Counted from the first letter of the stretch, positions 52,627-60,934 are shown. The stretch: DNA of 64,000 nt from Vibrio fluvialis (GCF_900460245.1 NZ_UHIP01000002.1:1116001-1180000); one strand, 5' to 3'. Program-made: numbers and translations. The notes: generated by a model not told the origin, from the sequence alone.

Positions 52627-53166
52627 TTAGGACAGGCCCGGAATTGGCGCGCCTTGGGTGATAAAATCCACGCTCATCGCAAAGAACGGCGTCGCCCCAG
52701 AGGTGCGGTTTTCAAGATCAGAAATTAAAAGCATCAGGTTGCCGATGCTGGCCTGTGCCTTAGAGATAATTTTGTGTCGGGTTGTGCGGGGTAGGCGGGT
52801 GTCGCCGCCGTGGTCTAACGCCATGCGCGACAGGTCGCCCGACAGCATCGAATGTTCCAGCACCCGCTTGAGGAAGGTTTCGGCTTTCTCTTCTTGTGGC
52901 AGTTGTGCGGTCACCACACCAAGGCCAAGCAAAAGAGAATTGATGATGGTGTAGTCGCCACTGGCTTTGGTGATAGCAACCAGCTCGGCGCACGTCAGAA
53001 CATGTGGCTGCTCTGGGTTGAGCTTATTGCGCAGCACCGATGCATCTAAGCCAACGGCGGCAGCAATAGCCGACACCTTGTTGGCCGCCCGGAACGCGCA
53101 GCACGCTTCATCAAATGCCTTTTGTTTGCCCTCAAGGAAAACGTACATTGAAGTGTTCATGTCCAT
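52627..53166 (-). CDS. Phage regulatory protein CII family
   Basis: A 179-aa protein of the CII-type regulators of P2-like and related phages: FDEACCAFRAANKVSAIAAA and LRNKLNPEQPHVLTCAELVA show a DNA-binding helix region. The C-terminus (FITQGAPIPGLS) is also typical. It lies just after the Cox-like gene in the lytic operon and is preceded by an AAGGTGAG ribosome site. Confidence 0.85.
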   Translation of the reverse strand: MDMNTSMYVFLEGKQKAFDEACCAFRAANKVSAIAAAVGLDASVLRNKLNPEQPHVLTCAELVAITKASGDYTIINSLLLGLGVVTAQLPQEEKAETFLKRVLEHSMLSGDLSRMALDHGGDTRLPRTTRHKIISKAQASIGNLMLLISDLENRTSGATPFFAMSVDFITQGAPIPGLS

Positions 53167-53223
53167 ATTTGATACTCACCTTGTCGCAAGTGAAATGAGC
53201 TCACAGCCGCAATGGCTGCTCAC

Positions 53224-53682
53224 TTAAAACGAATGATAAAAGTGGTCGTTTTCAGGCTTTTCAGAATCTTCAATGGCGTGTTGCCACAGCGCGCCCATGT
53301 TGACGTAGTGCTTGCCCTTGGCGCCATCGCGCTCAATCACAGGCAGCTTTCCCTCGCGAATCATGTTGCGAATCGAGTTTTCAGACACACCCCAACGGCG
53401 GGCCAGTTCACAGGTAGGGAGGATCGGGGAATCGGGTTGAATTGAAACGTGCATATTTAGCTTCTCCAATAGGTCAGGTTGGTCTTTAAACTCTTTACAC
53501 AAACGCATGCGTGAAAGGGTGACCATATTGACGAAGCGCTTCTTCTCGCAGCGTGTCGCGGCCTTCATGGGCAGCTTTCCAGCCTCAATCAGTTGCTCCG
53601 ACTCAACCAAATCAATATGTTGACGTCGCGCATACTCTTCGATTGGCAGGTACGGCATATCTAGTTTAATCAGCGGGGTCAT
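53224..53682 (-). CDS. Cox/excisionase-like regulator with two MerR-type DNA-binding segments
   Basis: A 152-aa protein. The first half has LPIEEYARRQHIDLVESEQL, then IEAGKLPM; the second has LPTCELARRWGVSENSIRNM, then IREGKLPV. These are two copies of the winged-helix excisionase (HTH_17-like) pattern. It is the first gene of the lytic operon facing the repressor, the place of Cox/Apl, which excises the prophage and blocks repressor transcription. Start ATG 53682 has GGAAG upstream. Confidence 0.82.
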   Translation of the reverse strand: MTPLIKLDMPYLPIEEYARRQHIDLVESEQLIEAGKLPMKAATRCEKKRFVNMVTLSRMRLCKEFKDQPDLLEKLNMHVSIQPDSPILPTCELARRWGVSENSIRNMIREGKLPVIERDGAKGKHYVNMGALWQHAIEDSEKPENDHFYHSF

Positions 53683-53829
53683 GGTATCTTCCATACATAA
53701 CTGTGCATAAATGCTCACGTAGATGCCTTCAAAACTTCATCGTGTGCAGTTGTGCTTACTTGTGTTTGGTTAATTTTGCTCAATTAAATGATCAATTAAG
53801 GTATAGATCAAGGGCTAAATAAGGTACTT
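53683..53829. promoter_or_regulatory. Divergent repressor-cox switch region
   Basis: About 150 bases between the divergent repressor and Cox-like genes. It contains the direct repeat TCAATTAA at 53780-53787 and 53792-53799 (12-nt period) and related blocks TAACTGTGCATAA and CAGTTGTGCTTAC on either side of 53730. These are candidate operators for the repressor or Cox. Confidence 0.55.
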
Positions 53830-54555
53830 ATGCGCGAATGGTATACCAGTAATGAGCTAGTTGAGCTCGACGGTACGCCTAATACCCTAGAGGGTATTAG
53901 CCAAAAATCTAAAAGAAACAAATGGTTAAGAAGAAAGGCGTCAGGGCAGGGACGGGCGTTTGAATACCATATCTCTAATTTCCATGCTGACGTAAAAAAG
54001 CAGTTAATTGAGAGATACATCACGGACCCAGACGAAGCAAAAGCGCTGATGGCACTGGAAGCACCTACAAAAGAGGATGCTCCAGAACCAAGTAATGTTT
54101 CTAAAATCGTGCCACTGGCGGAAGTCAGAGACTGGTGCGAATTGCCCGTGTTTGACGTTCACGCAGCAGCAGGGGCGGGCTCACTGGTGCACAGCGAGTA
54201 CCAGATAGACAAGCTCATCATTCCCAAAAGCCTGCTGGCTGAGTTTGGCCTTGCGCCGAACTGCGCAGCCATCATCTACGTTGACGGCAACTCAATGGAA
54301 CCCACCCTCAGCCACAAAGACAGGCTGCTGGTTGATACCCGCGAACTACAACACCCGGTCACGGATGGGGTATACGTGATTCGCATCGACGATGCGGTTT
54401 ACGTAAAACGTTTGAAGTGGAACATTCCGAAAGGGATTTACCAGGTGATTTCAGACAACCCGACCTACGAGTCATTCGAGATCAACCACAAGAACGGGCG
54501 CAACTTTAAGATTATCGGCAAAGCCATCGCGCCAGTGTTTAAGAAGATTTTTTAA
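53830..54555 (+). CDS. Phage repressor with Mu-type DNA-binding domain and S24 peptidase domain
   Basis: A 241-aa repressor maintaining lysogeny. The N-terminus (MREWYTSNELVELDGTPNTL then RNKWLRRKASG) is a Mu-repressor/transposase-type winged helix. The C-terminus is a LexA/S24 self-cleaving domain: an Ala-Gly site in HAAAGAGSLV, nucleophile Ser in DGNSMEPTL, and Lys in YVKRLKW. DNA damage via RecA should trigger cleavage and induction. Its 3' end is duplicated in the remnant prophage at 20211-20380. Confidence 0.92.
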   Translation: MREWYTSNELVELDGTPNTLEGISQKSKRNKWLRRKASGQGRAFEYHISNFHADVKKQLIERYITDPDEAKALMALEAPTKEDAPEPSNVSKIVPLAEVRDWCELPVFDVHAAAGAGSLVHSEYQIDKLIIPKSLLAEFGLAPNCAAIIYVDGNSMEPTLSHKDRLLVDTRELQHPVTDGVYVIRIDDAVYVKRLKWNIPKGIYQVISDNPTYESFEINHKNGRNFKIIGKAIAPVFKKIF

Positions 54556-54560
54556 AAAAG

Positions 54561-54586
54561 AAGCCACCTTGATAGGTGGCTTTTTT
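54561..54586 (+). terminator. Terminator after phage repressor
   Basis: Stem AAGCCACC / GGTGGCTT with loop TTGATA and a run of T's, 6 nt after the repressor stop. Cassette-array sequence starts about 12 nt further on. Confidence 0.88.
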
Positions 54587-54597
54587 GATGGGGTGGG

Positions 54598-54619
54598 TTT
54601 GACTGTTTGTTATATTGGT
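54598..54619 (-). repeat. Truncated attC start at the array/phage junction
   Basis: On the minus strand, right after the last cassette gene, TATAACAAACAGTC begins like an attC and then runs directly into phage sequence (CCCACCCCATC). The remnant prophage has the same arrangement at 20421-20442. The rest of the site is missing, so this end is probably locked. Confidence 0.55.
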
Positions 54620-55012
54620 TTAGCCACCATAATACTGTTTACAGGATGGACATTTATGATGACCAAAAGTACTGAATGTCCCTGATACTTTGCTTAACGT
54701 GACTTGTTTATTTTTAGTTTCGTAACAAGCCGAACAGAAAGGACCATCGTTATTTGCACCATAGTACGCAAAATCTCTGAACTCTAACTGACTTAAATTA
54801 TTACCCTGGGAGTTTTTAAGTTCGTTAACTTCAAGTTTTAGCGTCGAGTTTTGTTCCATGACATCTGCAAGTGCTAATTTTGTATCTGCCAGCTCCAAGT
54901 TCAAATCTGCCAACAAATTCTTAAATTCTGCATCTTCGATATTTTTACTGATTTCACGTAAACGTTTTGCCAGATTGATAGCCTGACCGATTGAACCTAA
55001 TACATCACTCAT
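54620..55012 (-). CDS. Integron-cassette gene: coiled-coil protein with zinc ribbon
   Basis: A 130-aa protein. Residues about 10-75 are a helical coiled coil (LADLNLELADTKLALADVME). The C-terminal part has two CxxC pairs (FCSACYETK and HKCPSCKQYYGG), a zinc ribbon. It is the fourth and last cassette of the array. Function unknown; RNA-, DNA- or ubiquitin-like binding are all possible for such ribbons. Confidence 0.72.
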   Translation of the reverse strand: MSDVLGSIGQAINLAKRLREISKNIEDAEFKNLLADLNLELADTKLALADVMEQNSTLKLEVNELKNSQGNNLSQLEFRDFAYYGANNDGPFCSACYETKNKQVTLSKVSGTFSTFGHHKCPSCKQYYGG

Positions 55013-55036
55013 TTAAAGCTCCAAACTCAATTGCCA

Positions 55037-55161
55037 ATATAACGCTCAATTAGGGTGTGAGGCACGTAATACCGATGCTGCGGCATACCACCTTAAACAC
55101 TAAACGCAACGCATAGTAAAAATTCCACGCGTTGCGAATCACTCTTGGACAGATTGTTAGA
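55037..55161 (-). repeat. attC site (Vibrio type) after the membrane coiled-coil cassette
   Basis: About 125 bp on the minus strand, from TCTAACAATCTGTCCAAGAG to CACCCTAATTGAGCGTTATAT. It includes ATTCGCAACGCGTGG and ACTATGCGTTGCG blocks, as in Vibrio superintegron repeats. Confidence 0.85.
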
Positions 55162-55162
55162 A

Positions 55163-55750
55163 TTATCTTTCACCGTTATATGACACTTCAGACTTGTCGA
55201 TACCAATGTCTTTGCGCATTGCGTTGGTTAAATTGAGAGCCTTAGATCTAATAACTTCCCAACTCACATATTTACCATCAAATACAACGGCTAATAACTG
55301 ATCTATGAACACATCATTTGCATCCATCACCTCTTGCGGCGCTATCATTGCTAGATACCCATAAATCTTGAGGCGCTCTGCCTCGAATTGCTCTCTTTCT
55401 TGTGCTGTTAGCTGCTGCTTGTTTCTAAGAACGATCATTTCCACTTTAGCCAGCATTGTAGCCACCAAGTCAATTGTAGCTCTATAGATCAACAATTTAT
55501 CATTGTGCTCTCTGAGTTGGGTTTGCTTATAGACTTCAATCTCACTATTGAGTTTAGCTAAATTTTGCTGGCTTTCCTGATGTAACCCAGTTCTCAGCTT
55601 CTCCAGCTCTCGATCATGTTCGGCTTTTTCCTTTACCATTAGCCGGTTTGCCCAAATTTTACCTAAGTAGTTTGCCAACCCAAGAATAATGGCACCACTT
55701 CCGCCAAGAGCAGCAATGATAGTTGCCCCAATTTTTAGATATTCGTCCAT
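55163..55750 (-). CDS. Integron-cassette gene: membrane-anchored coiled-coil protein
   Basis: A 195-aa protein with one N-terminal membrane segment (IGATIIAALGGSGAIILGLANYL, about residues 7-29), then a long charged coiled coil (ELEKLRTGLHQESQQNLAKL) and a helical C-terminal domain (YGYLAMIAPQEVMDANDVFI). Similar single-TM coiled-coil proteins are common in Vibrio integron cassettes, by recollection. Function unknown; the topology (anchor plus cytoplasmic sensor) is seen in phage-exclusion proteins. Confidence 0.7.
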   Translation of the reverse strand: MDEYLKIGATIIAALGGSGAIILGLANYLGKIWANRLMVKEKAEHDRELEKLRTGLHQESQQNLAKLNSEIEVYKQTQLREHNDKLLIYRATIDLVATMLAKVEMIVLRNKQQLTAQEREQFEAERLKIYGYLAMIAPQEVMDANDVFIDQLLAVVFDGKYVSWEVIRSKALNLTNAMRKDIGIDKSEVSYNGER

Positions 55751-55764
55751 AGTTATCCGATAAT

Positions 55765-55855
55765 TTCTAACGCAGCATTAAGGTGTGAGCGGCATACTTG
55801 AGCGAAGCGAAACTGCCAAGCGTTGCGAATCACTCTTAAATGCTTTGTTATAAAT
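55765..55855 (-). repeat. attC site (Vibrio type) after the nuclease-like cassette
   Basis: About 91 bp on the minus strand, starting TTATAACAAAGCATTTAAGAG at the cassette stop and ending CACACCTTAATGCTGCGTTAGAA. Ends are complementary; the inner loop is shorter than in its neighbours. Confidence 0.83.
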
Positions 55856-56606
55856 ACTTGTGATTCGTTCCTGACCCTAGAGATATAGTATTTTTCTCGT
55901 TAGTCACAGAATAATTTCTGTCATTTAGTATATGAGATTCATAGTCAAAAATACGCTTCTGAATAAAGTCATTTACATTTTCCTTATAAATATCCAGACG
56001 CGCCCTAAATTCATCTCGGCCTTGCTGGGGTGTGAAATGCGTATTCTGGCTCGGCAACCTAAATACTGGAATATCATCAGCCTGTATCTGGGAATCCCTG
56101 AACTTATCCTTACGCACATTTGTTTCCTGCAGATGATAAGGACCATCATATTCTAAAGCAGCTTTCGCTATGATGTTCTTACTGTCCCCAGACATAAAGT
56201 ATAGTTCTAGTAGAAGGTCTATTTCATATGACTTACGTGTATCGCCTAGTAAATTCTTGTTCCACTTACTTTGCGGGGTTGCACTAATAAAGTATGTATT
56301 CCCTAGTCTAGTTTCGTATGAATTTAGTTGTGATACGAGAGTAAAACTAAGAGGATGCTCGACTAAAAGCGGCACATTAAATGATCTTTTATTACTTAAT
56401 GAACTAAGAATTTCACCGATAAACTTTACTTCTTCTGTGGTAACGGCTCTCTTTTGTTCCAAGCAGAGTAGCAATATTGTTGCTCTGTAACCAACCATAG
56501 GGCTTAAGAATTGATAAAGGTTACATACTTTCTTATGATTAAAATCAATTAAAACCTCTGACATCAAACAAATTTGATTGTGTCTCTCTATATTTTCTTT
56601 ACTCAT
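55848..56606 (-). CDS. Integron-cassette gene: PD-(D/E)XK nuclease-like protein
   Basis: A 252-aa protein. Residues about 125-195 read YEIDLLLELYFM, then AALEYDGPYHL, then KDKFRDSQIQADDIPVFRL, which matches the pattern of restriction-type folds (acidic residue, E-Y-D-G-x-x-H, then K/R-D). The N-terminal half is helical and unrecognised. Start ATG 56606 is chosen over an upstream frame (to 56699) that runs into the attC. It may be a single-gene nuclease effector; its target is unknown. Confidence 0.68.
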   Translation of the reverse strand: MSKENIERHNQICLMSEVLIDFNHKKVCNLYQFLSPMVGYRATILLLCLEQKRAVTTEEVKFIGEILSSLSNKRSFNVPLLVEHPLSFTLVSQLNSYETRLGNTYFISATPQSKWNKNLLGDTRKSYEIDLLLELYFMSGDSKNIIAKAALEYDGPYHLQETNVRKDKFRDSQIQADDIPVFRLPSQNTHFTPQQGRDEFRARLDIYKENVNDFIQKRIFDYESHILNDRNYSVTNEKNTISLGSGTNHKYL

Positions 56607-56649
56607 AAAAATTCTATTAGTTCCAAGGTATACACCAATAATCACGTAT

Positions 56650-56775
56650 TTATAACGCCCTGTTAAGGTGTGAGCAACGCAATACAAAAGCTGCCACATA
56701 CCACCTTAAACACTAGTCGCAACGCATAGTGAAAATGCCACACGTTGCGAATCACTCTTAAACAGTTTGTTAAAC
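56650..56775 (-). repeat. attC site (Vibrio type) after the AbiTii-like cassette
   Basis: About 126 bp on the minus strand, from GTTTAACAAACTGTTTAAGAG to CACACCTTAACAGGGCGTTATAA. Contains GATTCGCAACGTGTGGCATT and TGCGTTGC blocks of the superintegron consensus. The cassette stop TAA lies inside the left end. Confidence 0.87.
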
Positions 56776-57708
56776 GTTTTTGTTCTCCTCGAGGTGCAGC
56801 ACCTCTCCCAGAAACAGGTAAGTATTAAGGAAAAGTGCTTTTGCTTCTTCTGGGGTAACATCCTTGTGAACCCCCGTTGAGACTCTATCGAACAAATTAG
56901 CTAAGTTTTGGCGAAAACGTTGTTTACGCGATTTACTTTCACACCTTTGGTGAATGTAAGCATTGATTCTATTTTGATGCTTACTTGCGTCTAGTTTTAA
57001 CTCATTGCCACCAATGTTCATAGTTTCATCAGAAGCCGGAAAAATTGAATCAGCGAAAGATTCGATTACGCGTCGACAAGTGGTAAGTGCATGACTAATC
57101 GCCTCGGCATTACCGGAACTAAGTCTTTCCATAACAGTTGGAATCTGTTCAAGTACATCACCACAGTTTTCTGAAATTAAGTGGTCAACCTCTCGTTTGT
57201 AGCCCTCAAAGATTGATTCAGATAAATTATCAAATACTTTCTCGTAGTATACGTCGGTTATAAATTTGTGTAGTAATGCTATGACTTTGCTGCGAATTCC
57301 ACTGAACTTTGAAATATTATTTGTTGTCTCATTCATTGCTCTAGTTGCATGGTGAACAGCGTAATTGTGGTCACCTGAAGAGTCCGGTGTTCTCATGACT
57401 GATAACTTAGCTTTATCGGCTTCAATGCGAGCTTCAATCTGAGCAAGGGGCATCCAATATCCCTTATTTTCATCACGATTTGTCCAACGCCCAGTTAATG
57501 TCATGTATTTAAGTGAGATGGAATTATCTGAATAGAAGCCACCCAGCTCAAAGCGCAACCATTCTTTAACTTCTTCAGCGCCAACGATTCTTGCTAACCG
57601 AGACGCTTTTAGGATAATTTTTTCGACGGAAGAACGCCCAAGCTCTAAGTCATCCAACAGGTCTTGAACTAACTCTAATGTATGTTCACTCTTACTTACA
57701 ACCACCAT
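56770..57708 (-). CDS. Integron-cassette gene: AbiTii-domain abortive infection protein
   Basis: A 312-aa protein. The N-terminal region (LELVQDLLDDLELGRSSVEK, then KASRLARIVGAEEVKEWLR and FELGGF) matches the AbiTii domain of abortive-infection proteins. The middle is helical (FSGIRSKVIALLHKFITDV), and the C-terminal part (SHALTTCRRVIESFADSIFP) looks like a HEPN-like or AbiV-type helical bundle. It is the first cassette of the array, nearest the integrase-side promoter region. Role as a phage defence gene is inferred from the domain. Confidence 0.75.
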   Translation of the reverse strand: MVVVSKSEHTLELVQDLLDDLELGRSSVEKIILKASRLARIVGAEEVKEWLRFELGGFYSDNSISLKYMTLTGRWTNRDENKGYWMPLAQIEARIEADKAKLSVMRTPDSSGDHNYAVHHATRAMNETTNNISKFSGIRSKVIALLHKFITDVYYEKVFDNLSESIFEGYKREVDHLISENCGDVLEQIPTVMERLSSGNAEAISHALTTCRRVIESFADSIFPASDETMNIGGNELKLDASKHQNRINAYIHQRCESKSRKQRFRQNLANLFDRVSTGVHKDVTPEEAKALFLNTYLFLGEVLHLEENKNV

Positions 57709-57729
57709 AACTCCTTCAAAACGTTTAAC

Positions 57730-58014
57730 AGTCCCTTTTAACTAGACCTAATAGGTATAAGTTCAGAATAAAGTACAGACAGAATCTATCTAAAACACCA
57801 TCCCAAAGGGGACATATGCTTTGGTGGCTTTATGTACTCACAACTGACAAATGAAACGCATCCACAGTATCAAACGACTGTGTCTTTTGGTGTGATCGGT
57901 TTGGGTTTTATCACCACAATTACGCATCAATGTGCATTTCTGTGTGAATCAAATACTGTGTTTATGTACAGTTGTGATTTATCATTTCTGCTCATGTTGT
58001 TGAGTGAGCAGATT
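57730..58014. promoter_or_regulatory. Integrase leader and cargo promoter region
   Basis: 285 bases without a gene of their own, conserved with 21980-22241 in the remnant prophage. It starts with CTTTTAACTAGAC at the cargo junction, then a degenerate copy of the inverted repeat (57748-57790) with a weak minus-strand promoter candidate CTGTCT-17-TATACC (57754-57782). Beyond it are repeated ACTGTG / CACAGT elements (57865-57985) that may be integrase arm sites. The open frame upstream of 58015 shows no protein-like conservation. Confidence 0.55.
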
Positions 58015-58983
58015 ATGAGCATTAAGAAAGAGGGTAAAAAGTGGTTGGTTGACCTGCGGCCGCAAGGCCGGAACGGTAAGCGCTATCGCCGCCAGTTCGA
58101 TACCAAGTTCGAAGCTACCCAATATGAAAAGCATGTGCTGGCGACGGCCCATGATAAAGAGTGGCTAGAAAAGCCCGCCGATCGCCGCTCTCTGAGTGAG
58201 TTGATTGAACTGTGGTGGAAGTACGAAGGGCAATCGAAGAAAACCGCCGAAGCCTACCTTAAGGAAGTGAAATTGGTCGACAAGGAACTCGGCTTTCCTA
58301 AAGCGCACCAGATCACCCACAAACTGCTCGCAGATTACCGAATGGCTCAGCTCAACAAGGGCAGGGCGATGACTACCTTTAACCGCAAGATGAACTGTTT
58401 GAGCAATGTGTTTACCGCGCTCATCGCGGTGAAGGAGTTCCACAACCCGCATCCGGTTTCTGGCTTTAAACTGAAAGTCCCCAAAACACGCGAAATGGCG
58501 TTTCTCTCGGTTGATGAAATGAATCACTTACTCAGCGTGCTTTCTGGGGATAGCTACAAGGTTGCCAAGCTCTGTTTGGCCACAGGTGCACGATGGGGTG
58601 AAGCAGAAGAGCTAAAGGGCAGCACGGTCAGCCATTGCAAAGTGACCTTTCTCGATACCAAGAACGGGAAAGACCGCACGGTGCCGATCAGCCAGGAACT
58701 GCAAGATGAAATCGTCACGGGCAAGTCTGGCCGATTGTTCAAAGATTGTTATGCCGAGTTCTATGTGCAGCTCAAACAGTGCAATTTCGATTTGCCCAAA
58801 GGGCAGGCCGCCCACGTCCTTCGCCACACGTTCGCCAGCCACTTTATGATGAATGGCGGCAACATCCTCACGCTGCAAAAAATACTCGGCCACGCGACGA
58901 TTCAGCAAACGATGACCTACGCGCATTTCGCGCCGGATTACCTGCAAGACGCAGTCAGATTCAACCCCTTAAACAGCCTTTAA
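58015..58983 (+). CDS. int: Tyrosine-type phage integrase (P2-like)
   Basis: A 322-aa site-specific recombinase. Catalytic elements: Arg in TGARWGEAEEL, Lys region KNGKDRTVPIS, HVLRHTFASHF (His-x-x-Arg), LGHATIQQTMTYAHF (His and nucleophile Tyr). The N-terminal KKEGKKWLVDLRPQGRNGKR is an arm-binding type domain. ATG 58015 gives the standard start; the frame is open upstream without similarity. It ends 98 nt before the right attachment core and acts at the yeeX terminator. Confidence 0.94.
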   Translation: MSIKKEGKKWLVDLRPQGRNGKRYRRQFDTKFEATQYEKHVLATAHDKEWLEKPADRRSLSELIELWWKYEGQSKKTAEAYLKEVKLVDKELGFPKAHQITHKLLADYRMAQLNKGRAMTTFNRKMNCLSNVFTALIAVKEFHNPHPVSGFKLKVPKTREMAFLSVDEMNHLLSVLSGDSYKVAKLCLATGARWGEAEELKGSTVSHCKVTFLDTKNGKDRTVPISQELQDEIVTGKSGRLFKDCYAEFYVQLKQCNFDLPKGQAAHVLRHTFASHFMMNGGNILTLQKILGHATIQQTMTYAHFAPDYLQDAVRFNPLNSL

Positions 58984-59080
58984 AGTGGCCGGAAAATGAT
59001 CCACAAATTGACCACATAGACTATACATCGATACATATAAGCGTGATTGAGTATGTCTGGAGGCCTTGAAAATACTAGAC

Positions 59081-59123
59081 TTTGCTAGGTATGGCGGGAA
59101 TAAAAAACCCGCCATTGGGCGGG
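59081..59123. repeat. Prophage attachment site, right copy (attR)
   Basis: Identical over 43 bases to 22323-22365. It overlaps the yeeX terminator hairpin, 22 nt from the end of yeeX. Insertion therefore duplicates the hairpin and does not harm the host gene. Confidence 0.9.
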
Positions 59124-59127
59124 TTTT
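59104..59127 (-). terminator. yeeX terminator overlapping the attachment core
   Basis: Ten-base stem AAAACCCGCC / GGCGGGTTTT with loop ATTG; on the minus strand it runs into TTTTTTA. It also faces the integrase gene from the other side, so it is probably bidirectional. Confidence 0.85.
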
Positions 59128-59144
59128 AAACTCAAGCGTCAGGC

Positions 59145-59462
59145 TTATTTTTTGCCTTGGTGCATCAGTTTGTCTTGTTCAGTCAGTTCGCGAATGCGGC
59201 GGCTGATTTCACGGCGCTCTTTTGAAATTTCTGCGCTCTTGATGATGTGGTCATCAACACGATCTTCGTAGTCCGCTTTCATGTTTTTCACGATAGCGAT
59301 GATTTCTTCCTGAGTCATATCAGGTTTGATGTAATCCACCAGGTTTTCCAGCAGATCAACACGCTTACGGTTATCACGAACTTTTTTCTCGTTGTCTAAA
59401 AGTTCACGTTTTAGTTTGTTTTTACGGCGAGCCAGACTCACGATTTCAAATACGCTGTTCAT
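59145..59462 (-). CDS. yeeX: DUF496 family protein YeeX
   Basis: A 105-aa, almost wholly helical, highly charged protein. [35 protein letters not shown] and [18 protein letters not shown] align along the full length with E. coli YeeX (DUF496). Biochemical role is not known. Its terminator is the prophage attachment target. Confidence 0.93.
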   Translation of the reverse strand: MNSVFEIVSLARRKNKLKRELLDNEKKVRDNRKRVDLLENLVDYIKPDMTQEEIIAIVKNMKADYEDRVDDHIIKSAEISKERREISRRIRELTEQDKLMHQGKK

Positions 59463-59651
59463 AGGTCCCTTTTCCTAGAATGAATGCAACTGTCAATGAT
59501 TAAAACACAACATCAAGGCTCATAACAGCCTTTAGATCAAACCTAACAACACCTTGACCAATAAATAGTCACTCGGTATTCGCAGAGATTGTACTTGCCT
59601 GAAATTGCGCTATATCATGAGGCCAATTAATGACGAAACAATGATTCGACC

Positions 59652-59849
59652 ATGCAACCCTCAGAAATTATTGTTCCTAAGAAAGAAGCATTGCCAGCCG
59701 AGCCCGATCTTCGCCCCAAGCTTCGACAAGCTTACATCAGCGAACGGCAAAGCCTTGAATTACTAGAAATTGAATTAAACCGTTCTAAAGTTGTCATGAT
59801 TGATGAAAACGGCAGGATTGTGCGCTTTTCACTGACTTCAGAACATTAA
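59652..59849 (+). CDS. Small conserved hypothetical protein
   Basis: A 65-aa protein (MQPSEIIVPKKEALPAEPDL onward) ending VVMIDENGRIVRFSLTSEH. I do not recognise a domain. It lies 44 nt upstream of the DUF480 gene on the same strand and is likely co-transcribed. Codon use and layout look like a real host gene. Confidence 0.65.
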   Translation: MQPSEIIVPKKEALPAEPDLRPKLRQAYISERQSLELLEIELNRSKVVMIDENGRIVRFSLTSEH

Positions 59850-59893
59850 GAATGGGAGCACGAGGCCAGCCTCGATAAAAGAAGGAAACGACA

Positions 59894-60529
59894 ATGAATT
59901 ACGAACTTTCTCCGCTAGAGGCCCGCGTTATTGGCTGCCTGATTGAAAAAGAAGTTACCACTCCGGATCACTATCCGCTGACGCTCAACAGCCTGACGAC
60001 CGCTTGTAACCAGAAAAGTAACCGTGAACCGGTGCTGTCGCTATCTGAAGCGGATGTGCAGGATGCCGTAGAAGGCCTGATTGCCCGCCGTTTGGTGAGT
60101 GATGAAAGTGGTTTTAATAGCCGTGCATCGAAATATCAGCATCGCTTCTGTAACACTGAATTCGGTGATCTTAAACTGAACGACAAAGAGCTTGGCATTG
60201 TATGCTGCCTGCTGCTGCGCGGCGCGCAAACGCCGGGCGAGTTGAGAACTCGTACCAACCGCCTGTGTAACTTTAGCGATGTTAAAGAAACCGAAGCGGT
60301 ACTGGAAGATCTGGCGAACCGCTCTCTGGTGGTGAAACTGCCGCGTGAACCGAGCAAACGTGAATCGCGTTATCAGCATCTGTTTTCTGGCGACGTTGAT
60401 TTTGACAGCTTGGCGAGCTTCTCTGAGCACGAACCTTCAAACTCTCAGCTTGAAGCGTTAGAGCAGGAAGTGGCGGCGCTGCGTGAAGAGGTCGCAGAAC
60501 TGCGCGCTCTTATCGAACAAAAGCTGTAA
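59894..60529 (+). CDS. yceH: YceH family protein (DUF480)
   Basis: A 211-aa protein with two winged-helix domains. [20 protein letters not shown], then [10 protein letters not shown], then [10 protein letters not shown], and later [19 protein letters not shown], are signatures of DUF480/YceH. The C-terminus is a short coiled coil ([20 protein letters not shown]). A GAAGGAAACGAC ribosome site precedes the start. Probably a DNA-binding regulator; targets unknown. Confidence 0.93.
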   Translation: MNYELSPLEARVIGCLIEKEVTTPDHYPLTLNSLTTACNQKSNREPVLSLSEADVQDAVEGLIARRLVSDESGFNSRASKYQHRFCNTEFGDLKLNDKELGIVCCLLLRGAQTPGELRTRTNRLCNFSDVKETEAVLEDLANRSLVVKLPREPSKRESRYQHLFSGDVDFDSLASFSEHEPSNSQLEALEQEVAALREEVAELRALIEQKL

Positions 60530-60539
60530 TCGGGTTCGA

Positions 60540-60821
60540 ATGAACTCGGAAATTGTCAGTCCGAACTGGTGGGTTTATCTGGTTCGGACGTCAGGTAACG
60601 CGCTGTATTGTGGCATCACTACCGATGTTGAACGGCGCTTTACCCAGCACCAGAAAGGTCAGGGTGCTAAAGCCTTGCGCGGAAAAGGCCCTCTTTCTCT
60701 GGCGTGGCAACAGGAAATCGGCCCGAGCAAAGGCGACGCCCTCAAACTGGAATACCGCATCAAACAACTGTCCAAAGCCGACAAAGAGCGTCTGGTGTGC
60801 GGACAAACCTCTCTTATCTAA
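60540..60821 (+). CDS. GIY-YIG nuclease superfamily protein (UPF0213/YhbQ-like)
   Basis: A 93-aa GIY-YIG domain: [18 protein letters not shown] contains the Y and GI-type pair, followed by [20 protein letters not shown] with the conserved Arg and His. Glu in [11 protein letters not shown] fits the catalytic position. ATG 60540 is the sensible start; the longer frame overlaps yceH. Likely a small structure-specific nuclease of unknown substrate. Confidence 0.9.
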   Translation: MNSEIVSPNWWVYLVRTSGNALYCGITTDVERRFTQHQKGQGAKALRGKGPLSLAWQQEIGPSKGDALKLEYRIKQLSKADKERLVCGQTSLI

Positions 60822-60934
60822 CGATTGTGAATCAGGCATCGTTTACGACCGCGAATGCCTGCCATTAATCGGTGAAATCTGAATTTCTGTATTAACCTTG
60901 TTTATGAGCCTGACTCATAGAGGTGAATAAGGAA

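Noticed and set aside
57832..58014. N-terminal extension of the integrase by 61 residues
   Set aside because: No ribosome site and hydrophobic sequence unlike P2-type integrases; MSIKKEG at 58015 is the normal start.
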